A stretch of DNA of 64,000 bases from Burkholderia sp. L27(2015) (GCF_009765705.1 NZ_LMUX01000020.1:248001-312000); one strand, 5' to 3'. Positions 1 through 9,090 are shown, counted from the stretch's first letter. Notes: generated by a model from the letters alone, not told the origin. Made by a program: numbers and translations.

Positions 1-1061
1 ACAATTTGTTGTATGACGGCCCCAAGCGGCTCTGGTACGTGGGCCCGATGTTTCGTCACGAGCGGCCGCAACGTGGCCGTTACCGGCAGTTTCATCAAGT
101 GGGCATCGAAGCGCTGGGCTTCGCGGGCCCAGATGCGGATGCCGAAATCATAATGATGTGTCAGCGCCTTTGGGATGACCTAGGCTTGTCCGGCATCCGG
201 CTTGAAATCAATTCGCTGGGGCAACCCGCCGAGCGTGCCGCACACCGCACCGAACTGATCACGTATCTCGAACAGCATCTGGACATGCTGGACGAAGATG
301 CCAAACGCCGTTTGCATACCAATCCGTTGCGCGTGCTCGATACGAAAAACCCGGCGCTGCAGGAAATCGTCGGCAATGCGCCCAAGCTGATCAATTTCCT
401 TGGCGCTGAGTCGCTCGCGCATTTCGAAGGCCTGCAGACGCTGCTCAAGGCCAACAATATTCCCTTCAAGATCAACCCGCGGCTGGTGCGCGGTCTCGAT
501 TACTACAATCTGACCGTGTTCGAATGGGTGACCGACAAGCTGGGCTCGCAGGGCACCGTAGCCGGTGGTGGCCGATATGATCCGCTGATCGAACAACTGG
601 GCGGCAAGCCGACGCCCGCCTGCGGCTGGGCGATGGGCATCGAACGAATCATCGAGCTGATGAAAGAAGAAGGGGTCAAGCCCGAGGTCGAGAGCTGCGA
701 CGTCTATATGGTGCACCAGGGCGATGAAGCGCGCGCGCAGTCGTTTGTGATTGCGGAGCGCCTGCGCGACGCGGGTCTCGATGTGACGCTGCATTGCAGT
801 GCCGATGGCGCTTCGTCCAGTTTCAAGGCGCAAATGAAGCGCGCGGATGCAAGCGGCGCAGCGTATGCGGTTATCATGGGCGCCGATGAAGTGGCGGCGG
901 GCACCGCTACCTTCAAGTCGCTGCGCAGTGGTCTGCCGCAGGAATCGGTCGAGGTCGACCGCTTGACCGAATGCCTGATTGATGCAATGGTGTCGTCCGC
1001 TGAACTCGATGAGGACGATGACGATGACGCCGTGCCGCCTGCGTCAGAGACTAGGCACTAA
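1..1061 (+). CDS. hisS: Histidyl-tRNA synthetase, 3' part (start lies before the window)
   Basis: Class II aminoacyl-tRNA synthetase that charges tRNA-His in the cytoplasm. The reading frame is open from the first bases, so roughly the first 95 residues, including motif 1, are outside the window. Visible parts are motif 2 ([16 protein letters not shown], near the left edge), the histidine-specific motif [13 protein letters not shown] (about 160 residues in), motif 3 around GWAMGIERI (about 207) and the C-terminal anticodon-binding domain. The protein ends in a short acidic tail with a run of Asp (ELDEDDDDD), beyond what the domain needs. It heads the conserved hisS-yfgM-bamB-der order. Identification is secure; only the start is missing. 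Confidence 0.97.
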   Translation, partial: NLLYDGPKRLWYVGPMFRHERPQRGRYRQFHQVGIEALGFAGPDADAEIIMMCQRLWDDLGLSGIRLEINSLGQPAERAAHRTELITYLEQHLDMLDEDAKRRLHTNPLRVLDTKNPALQEIVGNAPKLINFLGAESLAHFEGLQTLLKANNIPFKINPRLVRGLDYYNLTVFEWVTDKLGSQGTVAGGGRYDPLIEQLGGKPTPACGWAMGIERIIELMKEEGVKPEVESCDVYMVHQGDEARAQSFVIAERLRDAGLDVTLHCSADGASSSFKAQMKRADASGAAYAVIMGADEVAAGTATFKSLRSGLPQESVEVDRLTECLIDAMVSSAELDEDDDDDAVPPASETRH

Positions 1062-1065
1062 GCGC

Positions 1066-1130
1066 GAGGCACTGGGCCCGAGGCAGCCTGAGGCACTGCG
1101 CCCGCGGCATGACGCCCGCGGCGCAAGCCC
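1066..1130. repeat. Degenerate direct repeats after hisS
   Basis: Just after the hisS stop the sequence repeats GAGGCACTG followed by G- and C-rich words (GAGGCACTGGGCCCG, then GAGGCACTGCGCCCG about 24 bases on, then GCCCGCGGC twice). The 234-base spacer to yfgM otherwise shows no gene that I can support. Part of it is open in another frame, but with no recognisable protein. Confidence 0.45.
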
Positions 1131-1295
1131 CGCCAGCAGCGCATGCTCCGGTCGGGCAGATCGCCTGCAAACGCGCTTGCAAATGCGCGAGCAAACGATT
1201 CGGGACGCGAGAGCTTAAGAATGCATGAGCTGCCGGGGCAGGATGTCCGGGCTGGCTATGTCAATGCGGTTGTCAAGTAAGGGAAAAGTGGTGCG

Positions 1296-1925
1296 ATGAG
1301 TTATCACGACGAGCAGGAAACACTGGAAAACCTCAAGGCCTGGTGGGCTCAATGGGGCAACGCGCTGACCTGGGTGGTGCTGGCGATTGCGCTGGTGGCT
1401 GCCGGCTGGAACGGCTGGAATTACTGGCAGCGTCGTCAGACTGGCGAAGCCGTGGCCTTATACGAACAGGTCCAACAGGCGGTCAGCACGGGCGACAAGG
1501 CGATGATCGCGCGATCGGCGTCCGATCTGGAAGACAAATTTGGCAGCACGCCGTACGCGCAAATGACGGGCTTGCTGGCGGCCAAAGGGCTGTATGCCGC
1601 CAACGATACGGTGGGCGCGAAAGCGCAACTCGATTGGGTGATCAAGCACGCCAAGGATGCGGAATTCAAGCAAATCGCCCAATTGCGTCTTGCGGGCCTG
1701 CTGCTTGACGAAAAGGCTTACGATGCCGGCCTGCAACTTGTGAGCGATCCGGCGTCGGATGGCTTTAAAGGGCTGTTTGCGGACCGACGTGGTGATCTGC
1801 TGGCGGCGCAAGGCAAGCGCGACGATGCGCGCAAGGCCTATCAGAATGCGCTGGACGCGCTCGCAAGCAGCGAGCCGTCACAGCGCCAGTTGATTCAATT
1901 CAAGCTCGACGCGCTCGGAGGATAA
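1296..1925 (+). CDS. yfgM: YfgM-like tetratricopeptide membrane protein (ancillary SecYEG translocon subunit)
   Basis: This 209-residue protein has a cytoplasmic N-terminus (MSYHDEQETLENLKAWW), one membrane segment at about residues 22-40, and an Ala-rich helical periplasmic part with TPR-like repeats. That is the layout of the YfgM/TPR_21 family. In E. coli YfgM binds the periplasmic chaperone PpiD and associates with the Sec translocon. A purine-rich AAGTAAGGGA precedes the start. Its place between hisS and bamB is the conserved place for yfgM and links it to envelope protein biogenesis. The family is clear; the molecular role here is by homology. Confidence 0.9.
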   Translation: MSYHDEQETLENLKAWWAQWGNALTWVVLAIALVAAGWNGWNYWQRRQTGEAVALYEQVQQAVSTGDKAMIARSASDLEDKFGSTPYAQMTGLLAAKGLYAANDTVGAKAQLDWVIKHAKDAEFKQIAQLRLAGLLLDEKAYDAGLQLVSDPASDGFKGLFADRRGDLLAAQGKRDDARKAYQNALDALASSEPSQRQLIQFKLDALGG

Positions 1926-1957
1926 GGTCCGCGCCCGTTTTTGCCGTAACTGCGCGG

Positions 1958-2060
1958 TATGCCGCGATGTACCGCGTGGCCCGCAGAACCCGAGTAGAAG
2001 TACCGCACGGTCGACAGAAGTGGAAGTACTGCGTGGTCTACAGCGGGGTCTGCAGGACGC
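1958..2060. repeat. Degenerate tandem repeat, period about 26 bp, between yfgM and bamB
   Basis: Three imperfect copies can be aligned: GTACCGCGTGGCCCGCAGAA, then AGTACCGCACGGTCGACAG, then AGTACTGCGTGGTCTACAG. The last two differ at four positions and lie about 26 bases apart. The rest of the 216-base yfgM-bamB spacer holds nothing else I can call. Confidence 0.5.
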
Positions 2061-2141
2061 AGCTCGAATACGCTTCATGTCGCAATTAACCCATAGCCAG
2101 CCGACATTCTTTACGGAATTTCTCTCACCATGCGTGACCCT

Positions 2142-3284
2142 ATGAATCTGCTTAACCGCTACGCCCGTCCGATTGCTTATCTGCTGATTGCAACGGCACT
2201 TGCCGCGTGTTCCTCAAAGGATGTGCGCCGCATTCCGACGCCTTTGACGGATATCAAGTCGGTGCTCGACGTCAAGCAGGCGTGGAGCAACAGCGTCGGC
2301 AAAGCCGGGCCCTACCTGTTCGAACCGCTGGTGGTCGGTAACGCGGTGTACGCGGCGGGTGCAAACGGCAGCGTGGCAAAGATCGACGCCACCAACGGCC
2401 AGACCCTTTGGCACATCAAGGTTGACGGCGATTTGTCGGCGGGCGTCGGCGGCGACGGCAACCTGACGGCGGTGGGTGGGCCCAAAGGCGAGGTGTATGT
2501 ACTCGGACCGGACGGCAAGCTGTTGTGGAGAGCCTCGGCGGATGGTGAAATCATTACCCCGCCGTTGGTTGGCAAGGGTTACGTCATCGTGCGCACCATC
2601 GATGGTCGGGTGGTGGGCTTCAACGCCGACACCGGCGAGCAGAAATGGGTTTATCGTTCGCGTGCCGTGCCGCTGAACCTGCGCACCACGCTGGACATGA
2701 TTTTCATCGGTCAGAATGCAATCCTGACGGGCTTTTCGGGCGGTACGATGGCGGCGCTTAGCCTCGACACCGGCGATATCTTCTGGCAGACGGCGGTGTC
2801 CTACCCATCCGGCGTGACGGAAGTCGAGCGGATCAACGACGTCGCAGGCGCGCCTACCCTCGTCGGAGCGCAGACGTGTGCCGTGACCTTCCAGGGCCGC
2901 ATAGGGTGTTTCAATGCTGAAAATGGCCAGCCGCTGTGGACGCATCCGTACTCGAGCTACGGCGGTCTGGCTCAGGACGAACGCACCGTCGCATCGACCG
3001 ACGATTGGTCGGTCGTGTCGGCCTACGACGCAGGCCGCGGCACCAAACTGTGGAGCAACGACAAACTGAAAAGCCGTGCACTGACAGCGCCCACCATTAT
3101 CGGCGACGCTGTTGCCGTGGGCGATTACAAGGGCTATGTGCACTTTCTGTCGCGAGACACCGGTCTGTTCATCGGCCGGGTTCATGCCAATAACAGCGGT
3201 ATTACTGCGCGGCCATTGGTCGCAGGCAAACTGTTGATCGTACAGACGAGTAATGGCGATCTATACGCGTATCGACCGCAATAA
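2142..3284 (+). CDS. bamB: Outer membrane assembly lipoprotein BamB
   Basis: BamB is a beta-propeller lipoprotein of the BAM complex that helps insert beta-barrel proteins into the outer membrane. I chose the ATG at 2142 over the in-frame ATG at 2130 because it gives a compact lipoprotein signal: MNLLNRYARPIAYLL, then a lipobox ending LAAC with the lipidated Cys at residue 23. Blade repeats of the PQQ type recur along the chain, each with a Trp after a turn: NGQTLWHIKV, DGKLLWRASA, TGEQKWVYRS, TGDIFWQTAV, NGQPLWTHPY and GTKLWSNDKL. The length of 380 residues fits the family. It is the yfgM neighbour in most beta- and gammaproteobacteria, and a terminator follows it. Confidence 0.96.
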   Translation: MNLLNRYARPIAYLLIATALAACSSKDVRRIPTPLTDIKSVLDVKQAWSNSVGKAGPYLFEPLVVGNAVYAAGANGSVAKIDATNGQTLWHIKVDGDLSAGVGGDGNLTAVGGPKGEVYVLGPDGKLLWRASADGEIITPPLVGKGYVIVRTIDGRVVGFNADTGEQKWVYRSRAVPLNLRTTLDMIFIGQNAILTGFSGGTMAALSLDTGDIFWQTAVSYPSGVTEVERINDVAGAPTLVGAQTCAVTFQGRIGCFNAENGQPLWTHPYSSYGGLAQDERTVASTDDWSVVSAYDAGRGTKLWSNDKLKSRALTAPTIIGDAVAVGDYKGYVHFLSRDTGLFIGRVHANNSGITARPLVAGKLLIVQTSNGDLYAYRPQ

Positions 3285-3311
3285 GATCTAAAATGATGTT
3301 GTAGCGCATGG

Positions 3312-3345
3312 CGGCCGGCACCTTCGCCGGCCGTGTGCGTTTTTT
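3312..3345 (+). terminator. Rho-independent terminator after bamB
   Basis: A perfect 8-bp stem, CGGCCGGC (3312-3319) and GCCGGCCG (3326-3333), closes a 6-base loop and is followed after six bases by a run of six T (3340-3345). It lies in the bamB-der spacer, 27 bases past the bamB stop. It also overlaps an in-frame upstream extension of der, which argues against the longer der start. Confidence 0.8.
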
Positions 3346-3358
3346 GAATGGCTTAATC

Positions 3359-4696
3359 ATGAAACCCGTCATCGCGCTCGTTGGGCGCCCCAACGTCGGC
3401 AAGTCGACGCTCTTCAACCGTCTTACCCGCTCTCGGGATGCGCTGGTCGCAGATCTCCCCGGGCTGACCCGCGACCGCCATTATGGCGAGGGGCGCGCGG
3501 GTAATCGTCCCTATCTGGTGGTCGATACAGGCGGCTTCGAGCCGGTTGCGAAAGACGGCATCATGCATGAAATGGCGCGTCAGACGCGCCAGGCGGTGGA
3601 AGAAGCCGACGTCGTGGTGTTCCTGGTCGATGGCCGGCAGGGGCTGGCACCGCAAGACGCGCACATCGCCGACTATTTGCGCAAAACCGGTCGGCCGCTG
3701 TTCTTGGTCGTCAATAAAGCGGAAGGCATGAAATACGGCACGGTCGCCGCCGAGTTCTACGAGCTTGGGCTGGGCGACCCGCGTGCCATTTCATCGGCGC
3801 ATGGCGATGGCGTCACCGATATGATCAACGAGGCGCTCGAAGTCGCCTACGCGGGTCAGCCGGACGAGACCGAAGAGGCGGTGGACGCTCACGGTGTCAA
3901 GATCGCCATCGTGGGCCGTCCCAACGTTGGGAAATCGACGCTGGTGAACGCCTTGCTTGGCGAAGAGCGCGTCATCGCATTCGACATGCCGGGCACCACG
4001 CGCGACTCGATTTACATCGACTTCGAGAGAGGCGGCAAGCCGTATACGCTGATCGACACCGCCGGACTGCGTCGGCGCGGCAAGGTTTTCGAGGCGGTCG
4101 AGAAGTTTTCGGTGGTCAAGACGCTGCAATCGATCTCGGACGCCAACGTCGTGGTGCTGCTGCTGGACGCGCGTCAGGACATCAGCGAGCAAGATGCCCA
4201 TATCGCGGGCTTCGTGGTGGAGCAGGGCCGTGCACTGGTGGTGGGCGTCAATAAATGGGATGGCCTGGATCTGCATGCCCGCGACACCATCAAGGCCGAT
4301 ATGGCGCGTAAGCTGAAATTTCTCGATTTCGCAAAATTTCACTTTATTTCAGCCACTGAAGGATCGGGAATCAGTCCGCTGATGCGCTCGGTGGACCAAG
4401 CCTATGCCGCGGCGATGTCCAAGCTCGCGACGCCGCGTCTGACCCGCGCGCTGATTGAAGCGGTGGAGTTCCAGCAGCCGCGCCGCAAAGGGCCGGTTCG
4501 CCCGAAGCTGCGCTATGCCCACCAGGGCGGCCAGAACCCGCCTATTGTGATTATTCACGGCAATGCGCTGGACGCTATTACCGATTCCTACAAACGCTAT
4601 CTGGAGGGCCGATTCCGGGAAACTTTCGGGCTAATCGGTACTCCATTGCGCATAGAGTTTCGCTCTAGTCATAATCCTTTTACAGACAAAGGCTAG
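3359..4696 (+). CDS. der: Ribosome-assembly GTPase Der (EngA)
   Basis: Der is a double-GTPase protein needed for 50S ribosomal subunit maturation. The start at 3359 ([12 protein letters not shown]) is preferred; the frame is open back to 3308, but that stretch is a terminator hairpin. Two G domains are present, each with GRPNVGKST as G1 (near residues 8 and 185). G3 elements are DTGGF and DTAGL. G4 is NKAE in the first domain, where many homologues have NKxD, and NKWD in the second. A C-terminal KH-like domain completes the 445 residues, the usual length. It is transcribed apart from bamB, judging by the terminator between them. Confidence 0.97.
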   Translation: MKPVIALVGRPNVGKSTLFNRLTRSRDALVADLPGLTRDRHYGEGRAGNRPYLVVDTGGFEPVAKDGIMHEMARQTRQAVEEADVVVFLVDGRQGLAPQDAHIADYLRKTGRPLFLVVNKAEGMKYGTVAAEFYELGLGDPRAISSAHGDGVTDMINEALEVAYAGQPDETEEAVDAHGVKIAIVGRPNVGKSTLVNALLGEERVIAFDMPGTTRDSIYIDFERGGKPYTLIDTAGLRRRGKVFEAVEKFSVVKTLQSISDANVVVLLLDARQDISEQDAHIAGFVVEQGRALVVGVNKWDGLDLHARDTIKADMARKLKFLDFAKFHFISATEGSGISPLMRSVDQAYAAAMSKLATPRLTRALIEAVEFQQPRRKGPVRPKLRYAHQGGQNPPIVIIHGNALDAITDSYKRYLEGRFRETFGLIGTPLRIEFRSSHNPFTDKG

Positions 4697-4732
4697 CCCG
4701 TTTGGCTACCGTTGGTCTGGTCTGACGCACAG

Positions 4733-4764
4733 TGGCTAGGCACCGATTAAAAATCGGCTATATT
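4733..4764 (+). promoter_or_regulatory. Candidate promoter of hfq
   Basis: A good -10 hexamer TATATT (4759-4764) lies 73 bases before the hfq ATG. The best upstream partner is a weak TGGCTA (4733-4738), so this is a -10-led guess. A small hairpin (CCGAT, TAAAA, ATCGG) sits directly upstream of the -10. Confidence 0.35.
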
Positions 4765-4836
4765 GTGTCAGAGGGGCGGGCAACTTTTTGACCTTCCCCT
4801 GGAATCAACCTGCAAAAAAACTATATGGAGTTCGCT

Positions 4837-5073
4837 ATGAGTAATAAAGGGCAACTGTTACAAGACCCATTTTTGAACGCACTACGTAAAGAGCACGTAC
4901 CCGTGTCGATTTACCTCGTCAACGGTATCAAACTGCAAGGTAATATCGAATCGTTTGATCAATACGTGGTTCTGCTCCGTAATACGGTGACGCAGATGGT
5001 GTACAAACACGCCATTTCGACCGTGGTTCCGGCGCGTCCGGTAAATTTCCACCCAGATGCGGAAGTTTCCTGA
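4837..5073 (+). CDS. hfq: RNA chaperone Hfq
   Basis: Hfq forms a hexameric Sm-like ring that pairs small RNAs with mRNAs. The start at 4837 ([19 protein letters not shown]) is set by a GGAG ribosome site seven bases upstream; the in-frame ATG at 4825 has none. The Sm1 motif ([19 protein letters not shown]) and Sm2 motif ([10 protein letters not shown]) are intact, including the Gln of the N-terminus and the YKH uridine-binding residues. At 78 residues it is a short Hfq with little C-terminal tail, as is usual in Burkholderia. It lies between der and hflX in the conserved order. Confidence 0.97.
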   Translation: MSNKGQLLQDPFLNALRKEHVPVSIYLVNGIKLQGNIESFDQYVVLLRNTVTQMVYKHAISTVVPARPVNFHPDAEVS

Positions 5074-5084
5074 TACGAATTGAC

Positions 5085-5176
5085 CCAGCGGGATTCTGTT
5101 CTGCGCGCTTTTGTGTCCGCTTCTGTGTCATGACACATGTAGATATATCAGGCCCGCTGGTTTTTCCCTTTTTTGA
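5085..5176 (+). terminator. Possible terminator or attenuator between hfq and hflX
   Basis: The outer arms CCAGCGGG (5085-5092) and CCCGCTGG (5153-5160) are perfectly complementary. They enclose a 14-base perfect palindrome TGTGTCATGACACA (5124-5137). The right arm runs straight into TTTTTCCCTTTTTT (5161-5174). The wide spacing of the outer arms makes it weaker than a standard terminator. The T-tract ends about a dozen bases before the hflX start, so it could limit read-through from hfq into hflX. Confidence 0.5.
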
Positions 5177-5185
5177 CCATCCAAT

Positions 5186-6352
5186 TTGACCACTAACGCA
5201 GCATTAGTCAGCATCGATTTTGGCAAGATCGATTTTGAAGCCAGCCTCGAAGAACTCGGCCTCCTCGCAAAAAGCGCCGGTGCGCTCCCGGTTGTCACCT
5301 TGACGGGGCGCCGTAGCAGTCCGGACGCAAAAATGTTCGTTGGCAGCGGTAAAGCCGAAGAACTCAAACAAGCCGTGATCGCCAACCAGGTCGAAATCGT
5401 GATTTTCAATCACGTTTTGAGCCCAGGCCAACAACGCAACCTGGAGCAGACGCTGGAGACGCGAGTGGTCGATCGCAACAGCCTGATCCTCGATATTTTC
5501 GCCCAGCGCGCAAAAAGTCACGAAGGCAAGCTCCAGGTCGAACTGGCGCAATTGCAATATCTGGCGACCCGCCTGGTACGCGCATGGACTCACCTGGAAC
5601 GTCAAAAAGGCGGCATCGGGCTGCGTGGCCCAGGTGAAACTCAGCTTGAAACCGACCGTCGCCTGATTGGCGAGCGCGTGAAGATGCTCAAGTCACGGCT
5701 GGAAAAGTTGCGCCGCCAACATGGCACGCAACGTCGTCAGCGTGAGCGTAGCAAAACCTATTCCGTATCGCTGGTGGGGTACACCAACGCAGGCAAGTCG
5801 ACGCTGTTTAACGCGCTGACCAAGGCGCAGGCGTATGCAGCGGACCAATTGTTCGCCACGCTGGATACCACGTCGCGACGCGTCTATCTGGGCGAGGCCG
5901 GCAATATCGTCTTGTCGGACACGGTCGGTTTCATACGCGACCTGCCCCACCAACTCGTGGCGGCGTTTCGCGCCACGCTGGAAGAAACCATACACGCGGA
6001 TTTATTGCTCCACGTGGTGGATGCTTCGAGCGCCGTGCGCGACGACCAGATCCAGCAGGTCAATGGTGTGCTGGACGATATCGGCGCCAGCGACGTGCGG
6101 CAGATCCTCGTATTCAACAAGATCGACGCGGTACCTGAGTTGCGGGACCGTGCCGGCACTGTGGAGCGGGACGAGTATGGTAATATTTCGCGCGTTTTTC
6201 TAAGTGCGCGCGAAGGGCTGGGATTGGATGCTTTGCGCGCGGCAATCGCCGAAGCCGCGACCCATCCAGCCCTCGGCACGACGCAGCCTGACGCCGGCGA
6301 TGTTCGCTTCAGCGACATCGAACCGGAGCCGTTCCAAGCGCGCGAAGCCTGA
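5186..6352 (+). CDS. hflX: Ribosome-associated GTPase HflX
   Basis: HflX is a GTPase that binds ribosomes and rescues stalled or heat-damaged ones. The TTG at 5186 is used because the frame closes upstream at a TGA (5174-5176) and no ATG or GTG lies between that stop and the conserved N-terminus (NAALVSIDFGKIDFEASLEE). The N-terminal HflX domain with RRSSPDAKMFVGSGKAEEL is followed by a helical linker. The G domain shows GYTNAGKSTLFNAL (about residues 195-208), DTVGFIRDLP and FNKID. Its 388 residues fit the family. It follows hfq by 112 bases and precedes hflK-hflC. Confidence 0.94.
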   Translation: MTTNAALVSIDFGKIDFEASLEELGLLAKSAGALPVVTLTGRRSSPDAKMFVGSGKAEELKQAVIANQVEIVIFNHVLSPGQQRNLEQTLETRVVDRNSLILDIFAQRAKSHEGKLQVELAQLQYLATRLVRAWTHLERQKGGIGLRGPGETQLETDRRLIGERVKMLKSRLEKLRRQHGTQRRQRERSKTYSVSLVGYTNAGKSTLFNALTKAQAYAADQLFATLDTTSRRVYLGEAGNIVLSDTVGFIRDLPHQLVAAFRATLEETIHADLLLHVVDASSAVRDDQIQQVNGVLDDIGASDVRQILVFNKIDAVPELRDRAGTVERDEYGNISRVFLSAREGLGLDALRAAIAEAATHPALGTTQPDAGDVRFSDIEPEPFQAREA

Positions 6353-6355
6353 CGT

Positions 6356-6389
6356 ATGAAGTACACCTAGGCATGAAGCACGCATAGGC
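6356..6389. repeat. 17-bp direct repeat, two copies, after hflX
   Basis: ATGAAGTACACCTAGGC (6356-6372) is followed immediately by ATGAAGCACGCATAGGC (6373-6389); they differ at three positions. The pair begins three bases after the hflX stop. Confidence 0.6.
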
Positions 6390-6390
6390 G

Positions 6391-6423
6391 GGGTGCTGTG
6401 CGCACGCCGTGCGCGCAGCACCC
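6391..6423. repeat. Strong 15-bp hairpin between hflX and hflK
   Basis: GGGTGCTGTGCGCAC (6391-6405) and GTGCGCGCAGCACCC (6409-6423) pair over 15 positions, with one T-G wobble, around a 3-base loop (GCC). No T-run follows on either strand, so it is not a classical terminator. It may be a transcript-stabilising or processing hairpin between hflX and hflK. Confidence 0.65.
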
Positions 6424-6558
6424 GACGATATTTGCGGCCGTATGTACGGCAGGTACGACGCGTACGAGACAGCGCGACGTCGTGCGACACGCCCGCCCCG
6501 CAAGCGAGATCGGCATTAGCAGCATAATTGGCACAATCAGTACCTACCGGCTGGGTCC

Positions 6559-7920
6559 ATGTTGAAAACCTACGACGAACGTAATACCGGGCAGCGCCTG
6601 CGCGCGGCTCTGATTTCTTTGATCGGCGCCCGGCGCTCAGACCGCGCCGCGGAACCTAAGCTCGCGCAGGACAATCAGGAGGGGCCGCCCGACCTCGATC
6701 AAATGTGGCGCGATTTCAACAAACGTCTGAACCGCATGTTCGGCCGCAAAGAGGGGGCAACACCGCCCAGCGGCAGTAGTGGAAGCGGTGGAGGCGGGGG
6801 TGGCGCGGGTGGTGGATTCGGCAGCGGTAACGGCACGCGTTACGGCGCCGGGATTGCGCTTGCCGTTGTGATCCTGATCTGGCTGGGCAGCGGCGTCTTC
6901 ATCGTGCAAGAGGGCCAAGCGGGCATCGTGCTGCAATTCGGCAAGTACAAGTACGCCGCGGGCTCGGGCATTCAATGGCGCCTGCCGTATCCGTTCCAGT
7001 CGAACGAGATCGTCAACATGGCTCAGGTGCGTTCGATCGAAATCGGTCGCAACACGGTGATCCAGGCCACCAACCTGAAAGACTCATCGATGCTTACCGC
7101 CGATGAAAATATCATCGACGTGCGATTTGCCGTGCAATATCGCGTCAGTGACCCGGCCGACTTCATTTTCAACAACGCGGACGTCGAAGCCAACGTGAAG
7201 CAGGCGGCAGAAACCGCGGTGCGTGAAATCGTCGGCAAAAGCAAAATGGACTACGTTCTCTATGAGGGACGTGAGCAAGTCGCCATCGATCTGCAAAAGT
7301 CCATTCAGCGTATTCTCGACTCGTATAAAACCGGCATTCTGGTGACCAGCGTGACGCTGCAAAGCGTGCAGCCGCCCGAACAGGTGCAGGCCTCGTTCGA
7401 CGATGCGGTCAAAGCCGGTCAAGACCGCGAGCGCGCGAAAAACGAAGCGCAGGCCTATGCCAACGACGTGATTCCGCGAGCCCGCGGTACCGCCGCGCGC
7501 ATGATCGAAGAAGCGCGCGGTTATCAGGCCCGTGTGGTCGCACAAGCCGAGGGCGATGCGGACCGTTTCACGCAGGTGCTCGGCCAGTACGCGAAAGCGC
7601 CCGCCGTGACCCGCGAACGGATGTACCTGGACACCATGCAGAGCATTTACCAGAATTCGACGAAGGTCCTGGCCGATGGCCGCGCGTCGAGCAGCCTGAT
7701 GTACCTGCCGCTGGATAAGTTGATGGAACGCGTCAAGCCCAAGGGTGCCGGCACGGGCGCTGCGGGTAGCGGCGCTGCGGCGCGTAGCGATGACGATAGC
7801 GCGACCGACACTTCGGCGCAGTCAGCCCCGGCCGCGACCGATACCAGTCGCGCTCCGGCCATGGACGACCCCACTCGCTCGCGTGATTTCATGCGCAACC
7901 GCGATAGCTCATCGAATTAA
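6559..7920 (+). CDS. hflK: FtsH protease modulator HflK
   Basis: HflK is an inner-membrane SPFH/prohibitin-family protein that forms, with HflC, a large complex around the FtsH protease. The order of parts is a charged N-terminus, a Gly/Ser-rich linker (about residues 72-92), one membrane segment near residues 98-118 (GIALAVVILIWLGSGVFIV), the SPFH domain starting EGQAGIVLQFGKY, a long helical region rich in Ala, Glu and Arg, and an Asp/Ser/Ala-rich C-terminal tail. The 453 residues fit betaproteobacterial HflK. It starts 12 bases before hflC, so the two form an operon. Confidence 0.95.
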   Translation: MLKTYDERNTGQRLRAALISLIGARRSDRAAEPKLAQDNQEGPPDLDQMWRDFNKRLNRMFGRKEGATPPSGSSGSGGGGGGAGGGFGSGNGTRYGAGIALAVVILIWLGSGVFIVQEGQAGIVLQFGKYKYAAGSGIQWRLPYPFQSNEIVNMAQVRSIEIGRNTVIQATNLKDSSMLTADENIIDVRFAVQYRVSDPADFIFNNADVEANVKQAAETAVREIVGKSKMDYVLYEGREQVAIDLQKSIQRILDSYKTGILVTSVTLQSVQPPEQVQASFDDAVKAGQDRERAKNEAQAYANDVIPRARGTAARMIEEARGYQARVVAQAEGDADRFTQVLGQYAKAPAVTRERMYLDTMQSIYQNSTKVLADGRASSSLMYLPLDKLMERVKPKGAGTGAAGSGAAARSDDDSATDTSAQSAPAATDTSRAPAMDDPTRSRDFMRNRDSSSN

Positions 7921-7932
7921 GGGGCGCAGAAT

Positions 7933-8847
7933 ATGAATCGAATTATTGCGACGGTTGTTGCCGTCATCGTGCTGGCCTTTATCGTCAGTTCGACCTTGTT
8001 TGTCGTCGATCAGCGTGACGACGCCATCGTTTTTTCTTTTGGCGAAGTCAAGCGAGTGATTACGGAGCCGGGGTTGTATTTCAAGCTCCCTCCGCCGTTC
8101 GAGAACGTGATCGTGCTCGACAAGCGGATACAGACGATCGATACGCCGGAAGCCGACCGTTACATCACGTCCGAGAAAAAGAACGTGCTGGTCGACCTGT
8201 TCGTCAAATGGCGGATCGCCGATGCGCGTAAGTATTACATCAGCTTCCATGGCGACCAGGCACTGGCTCAGGATCGTTTGACGCAGATCATTCGGTCGGC
8301 CTTGCAGGAGGAATTCTCCAAGCGCACGGTGACCGAAGTGGTTTCGGATGAGCGCGACAAGGTCATGCAGGCGGTACGCGAGAAAGTGACGCCCGATGCC
8401 ACCGCGATCGGAGTCGAGATCGTCGATGTGCGCCTGAAACGGGTCGATTTGCTCGCCGAGATCAGCGATTCGGTTTATCGTCGGATGCAAGCCGAGCGCA
8501 AGCAGGTTGCCAACCAGTTGCGTTCGACCGGCGCCGCGGAAGCCGAACAGATACGCGCCGATGCGGATCGGCAGAGCGAAGTGATCCTGGCCGATGCCTA
8601 TAAGCAGACTCAGATCCTCAAGGGTGACGGCGATGCCAAAGCGTCGAGCATCTACGCCGATGCGTTCGGCCGCGACCCGCAGTTCTACGCTTTCTACAAG
8701 AGCCTGGACGCGTATCGCAGCACGTTCCGCAGCAGCCGCGATCTGATCATCGCCGATCCGAATAGCGATTTCTTCCGCTTTTTGCATAGCCCAACCGGGG
8801 CGGGTAGCGACACGCCGGCGCCGGCTGCCAGTGCTCGCAAGCGTTAA
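7933..8847 (+). CDS. hflC: FtsH protease modulator HflC
   Basis: HflC is the partner of HflK. Its 304 residues start with a short N-terminus and a signal-anchor (MNRIIATVVAVIVLAFIVSS), then the SPFH domain (FVVDQRDDAIVFSFGEVKRV), a helical coiled region (AEAEQIRADADRQSEVI) and a C-terminal part with the family words YADAFGRDPQFYAFYKSLDAY. It follows hflK by 12 bases and precedes the DUF2065 gene by 18. The complex faces the periplasm and controls degradation of membrane proteins by FtsH. Confidence 0.96.
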   Translation: MNRIIATVVAVIVLAFIVSSTLFVVDQRDDAIVFSFGEVKRVITEPGLYFKLPPPFENVIVLDKRIQTIDTPEADRYITSEKKNVLVDLFVKWRIADARKYYISFHGDQALAQDRLTQIIRSALQEEFSKRTVTEVVSDERDKVMQAVREKVTPDATAIGVEIVDVRLKRVDLLAEISDSVYRRMQAERKQVANQLRSTGAAEAEQIRADADRQSEVILADAYKQTQILKGDGDAKASSIYADAFGRDPQFYAFYKSLDAYRSTFRSSRDLIIADPNSDFFRFLHSPTGAGSDTPAPAASARKR

Positions 8848-8865
8848 ATACGCGGTGGCCCGGCA

Positions 8866-9072
8866 ATGAGTTTTATGGTCGAAGTGGGGTTGCTCGCGCT
8901 GGCGCTGATGTTGGTGTTGGAAGGGCTGTTTCCGTTTATTTCTCCGGAAGGCTGGCGGACCACATTTCGCACCCTGGCCGAGCTGCCCGCGCGGCACATC
9001 CGTTTGGGTGGGCTGGCGTCGATGCTGATCGGCGTGGTATTGCTGCTGCTGGTGCGGCACGCTCATAATTGA
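8866..9072 (+). CDS. DUF2065 small membrane protein (YjeT type)
   Basis: This 68-residue protein is almost entirely two hydrophobic helices (MVEVGLLALALMLVLEGLF and a second from about residue 48, LGGLASMLIGVVLLLL) joined by a short loop containing FPFISPEGWR. That is the DUF2065/YjeT pattern, and such genes commonly follow hflC. No function is established. It lies 18 bases after hflC and 18 before hisZ and is probably cotranscribed. Confidence 0.88.
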   Translation: MSFMVEVGLLALALMLVLEGLFPFISPEGWRTTFRTLAELPARHIRLGGLASMLIGVVLLLLVRHAHN

Positions 9073-9090
9073 AGTGTGAGGATTTATCCG

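Noticed and set aside
3308-3358. Longer N-terminus for Der
   Set aside because: The stretch is a terminator hairpin with a T-run, and the family begins at [12 protein letters not shown].
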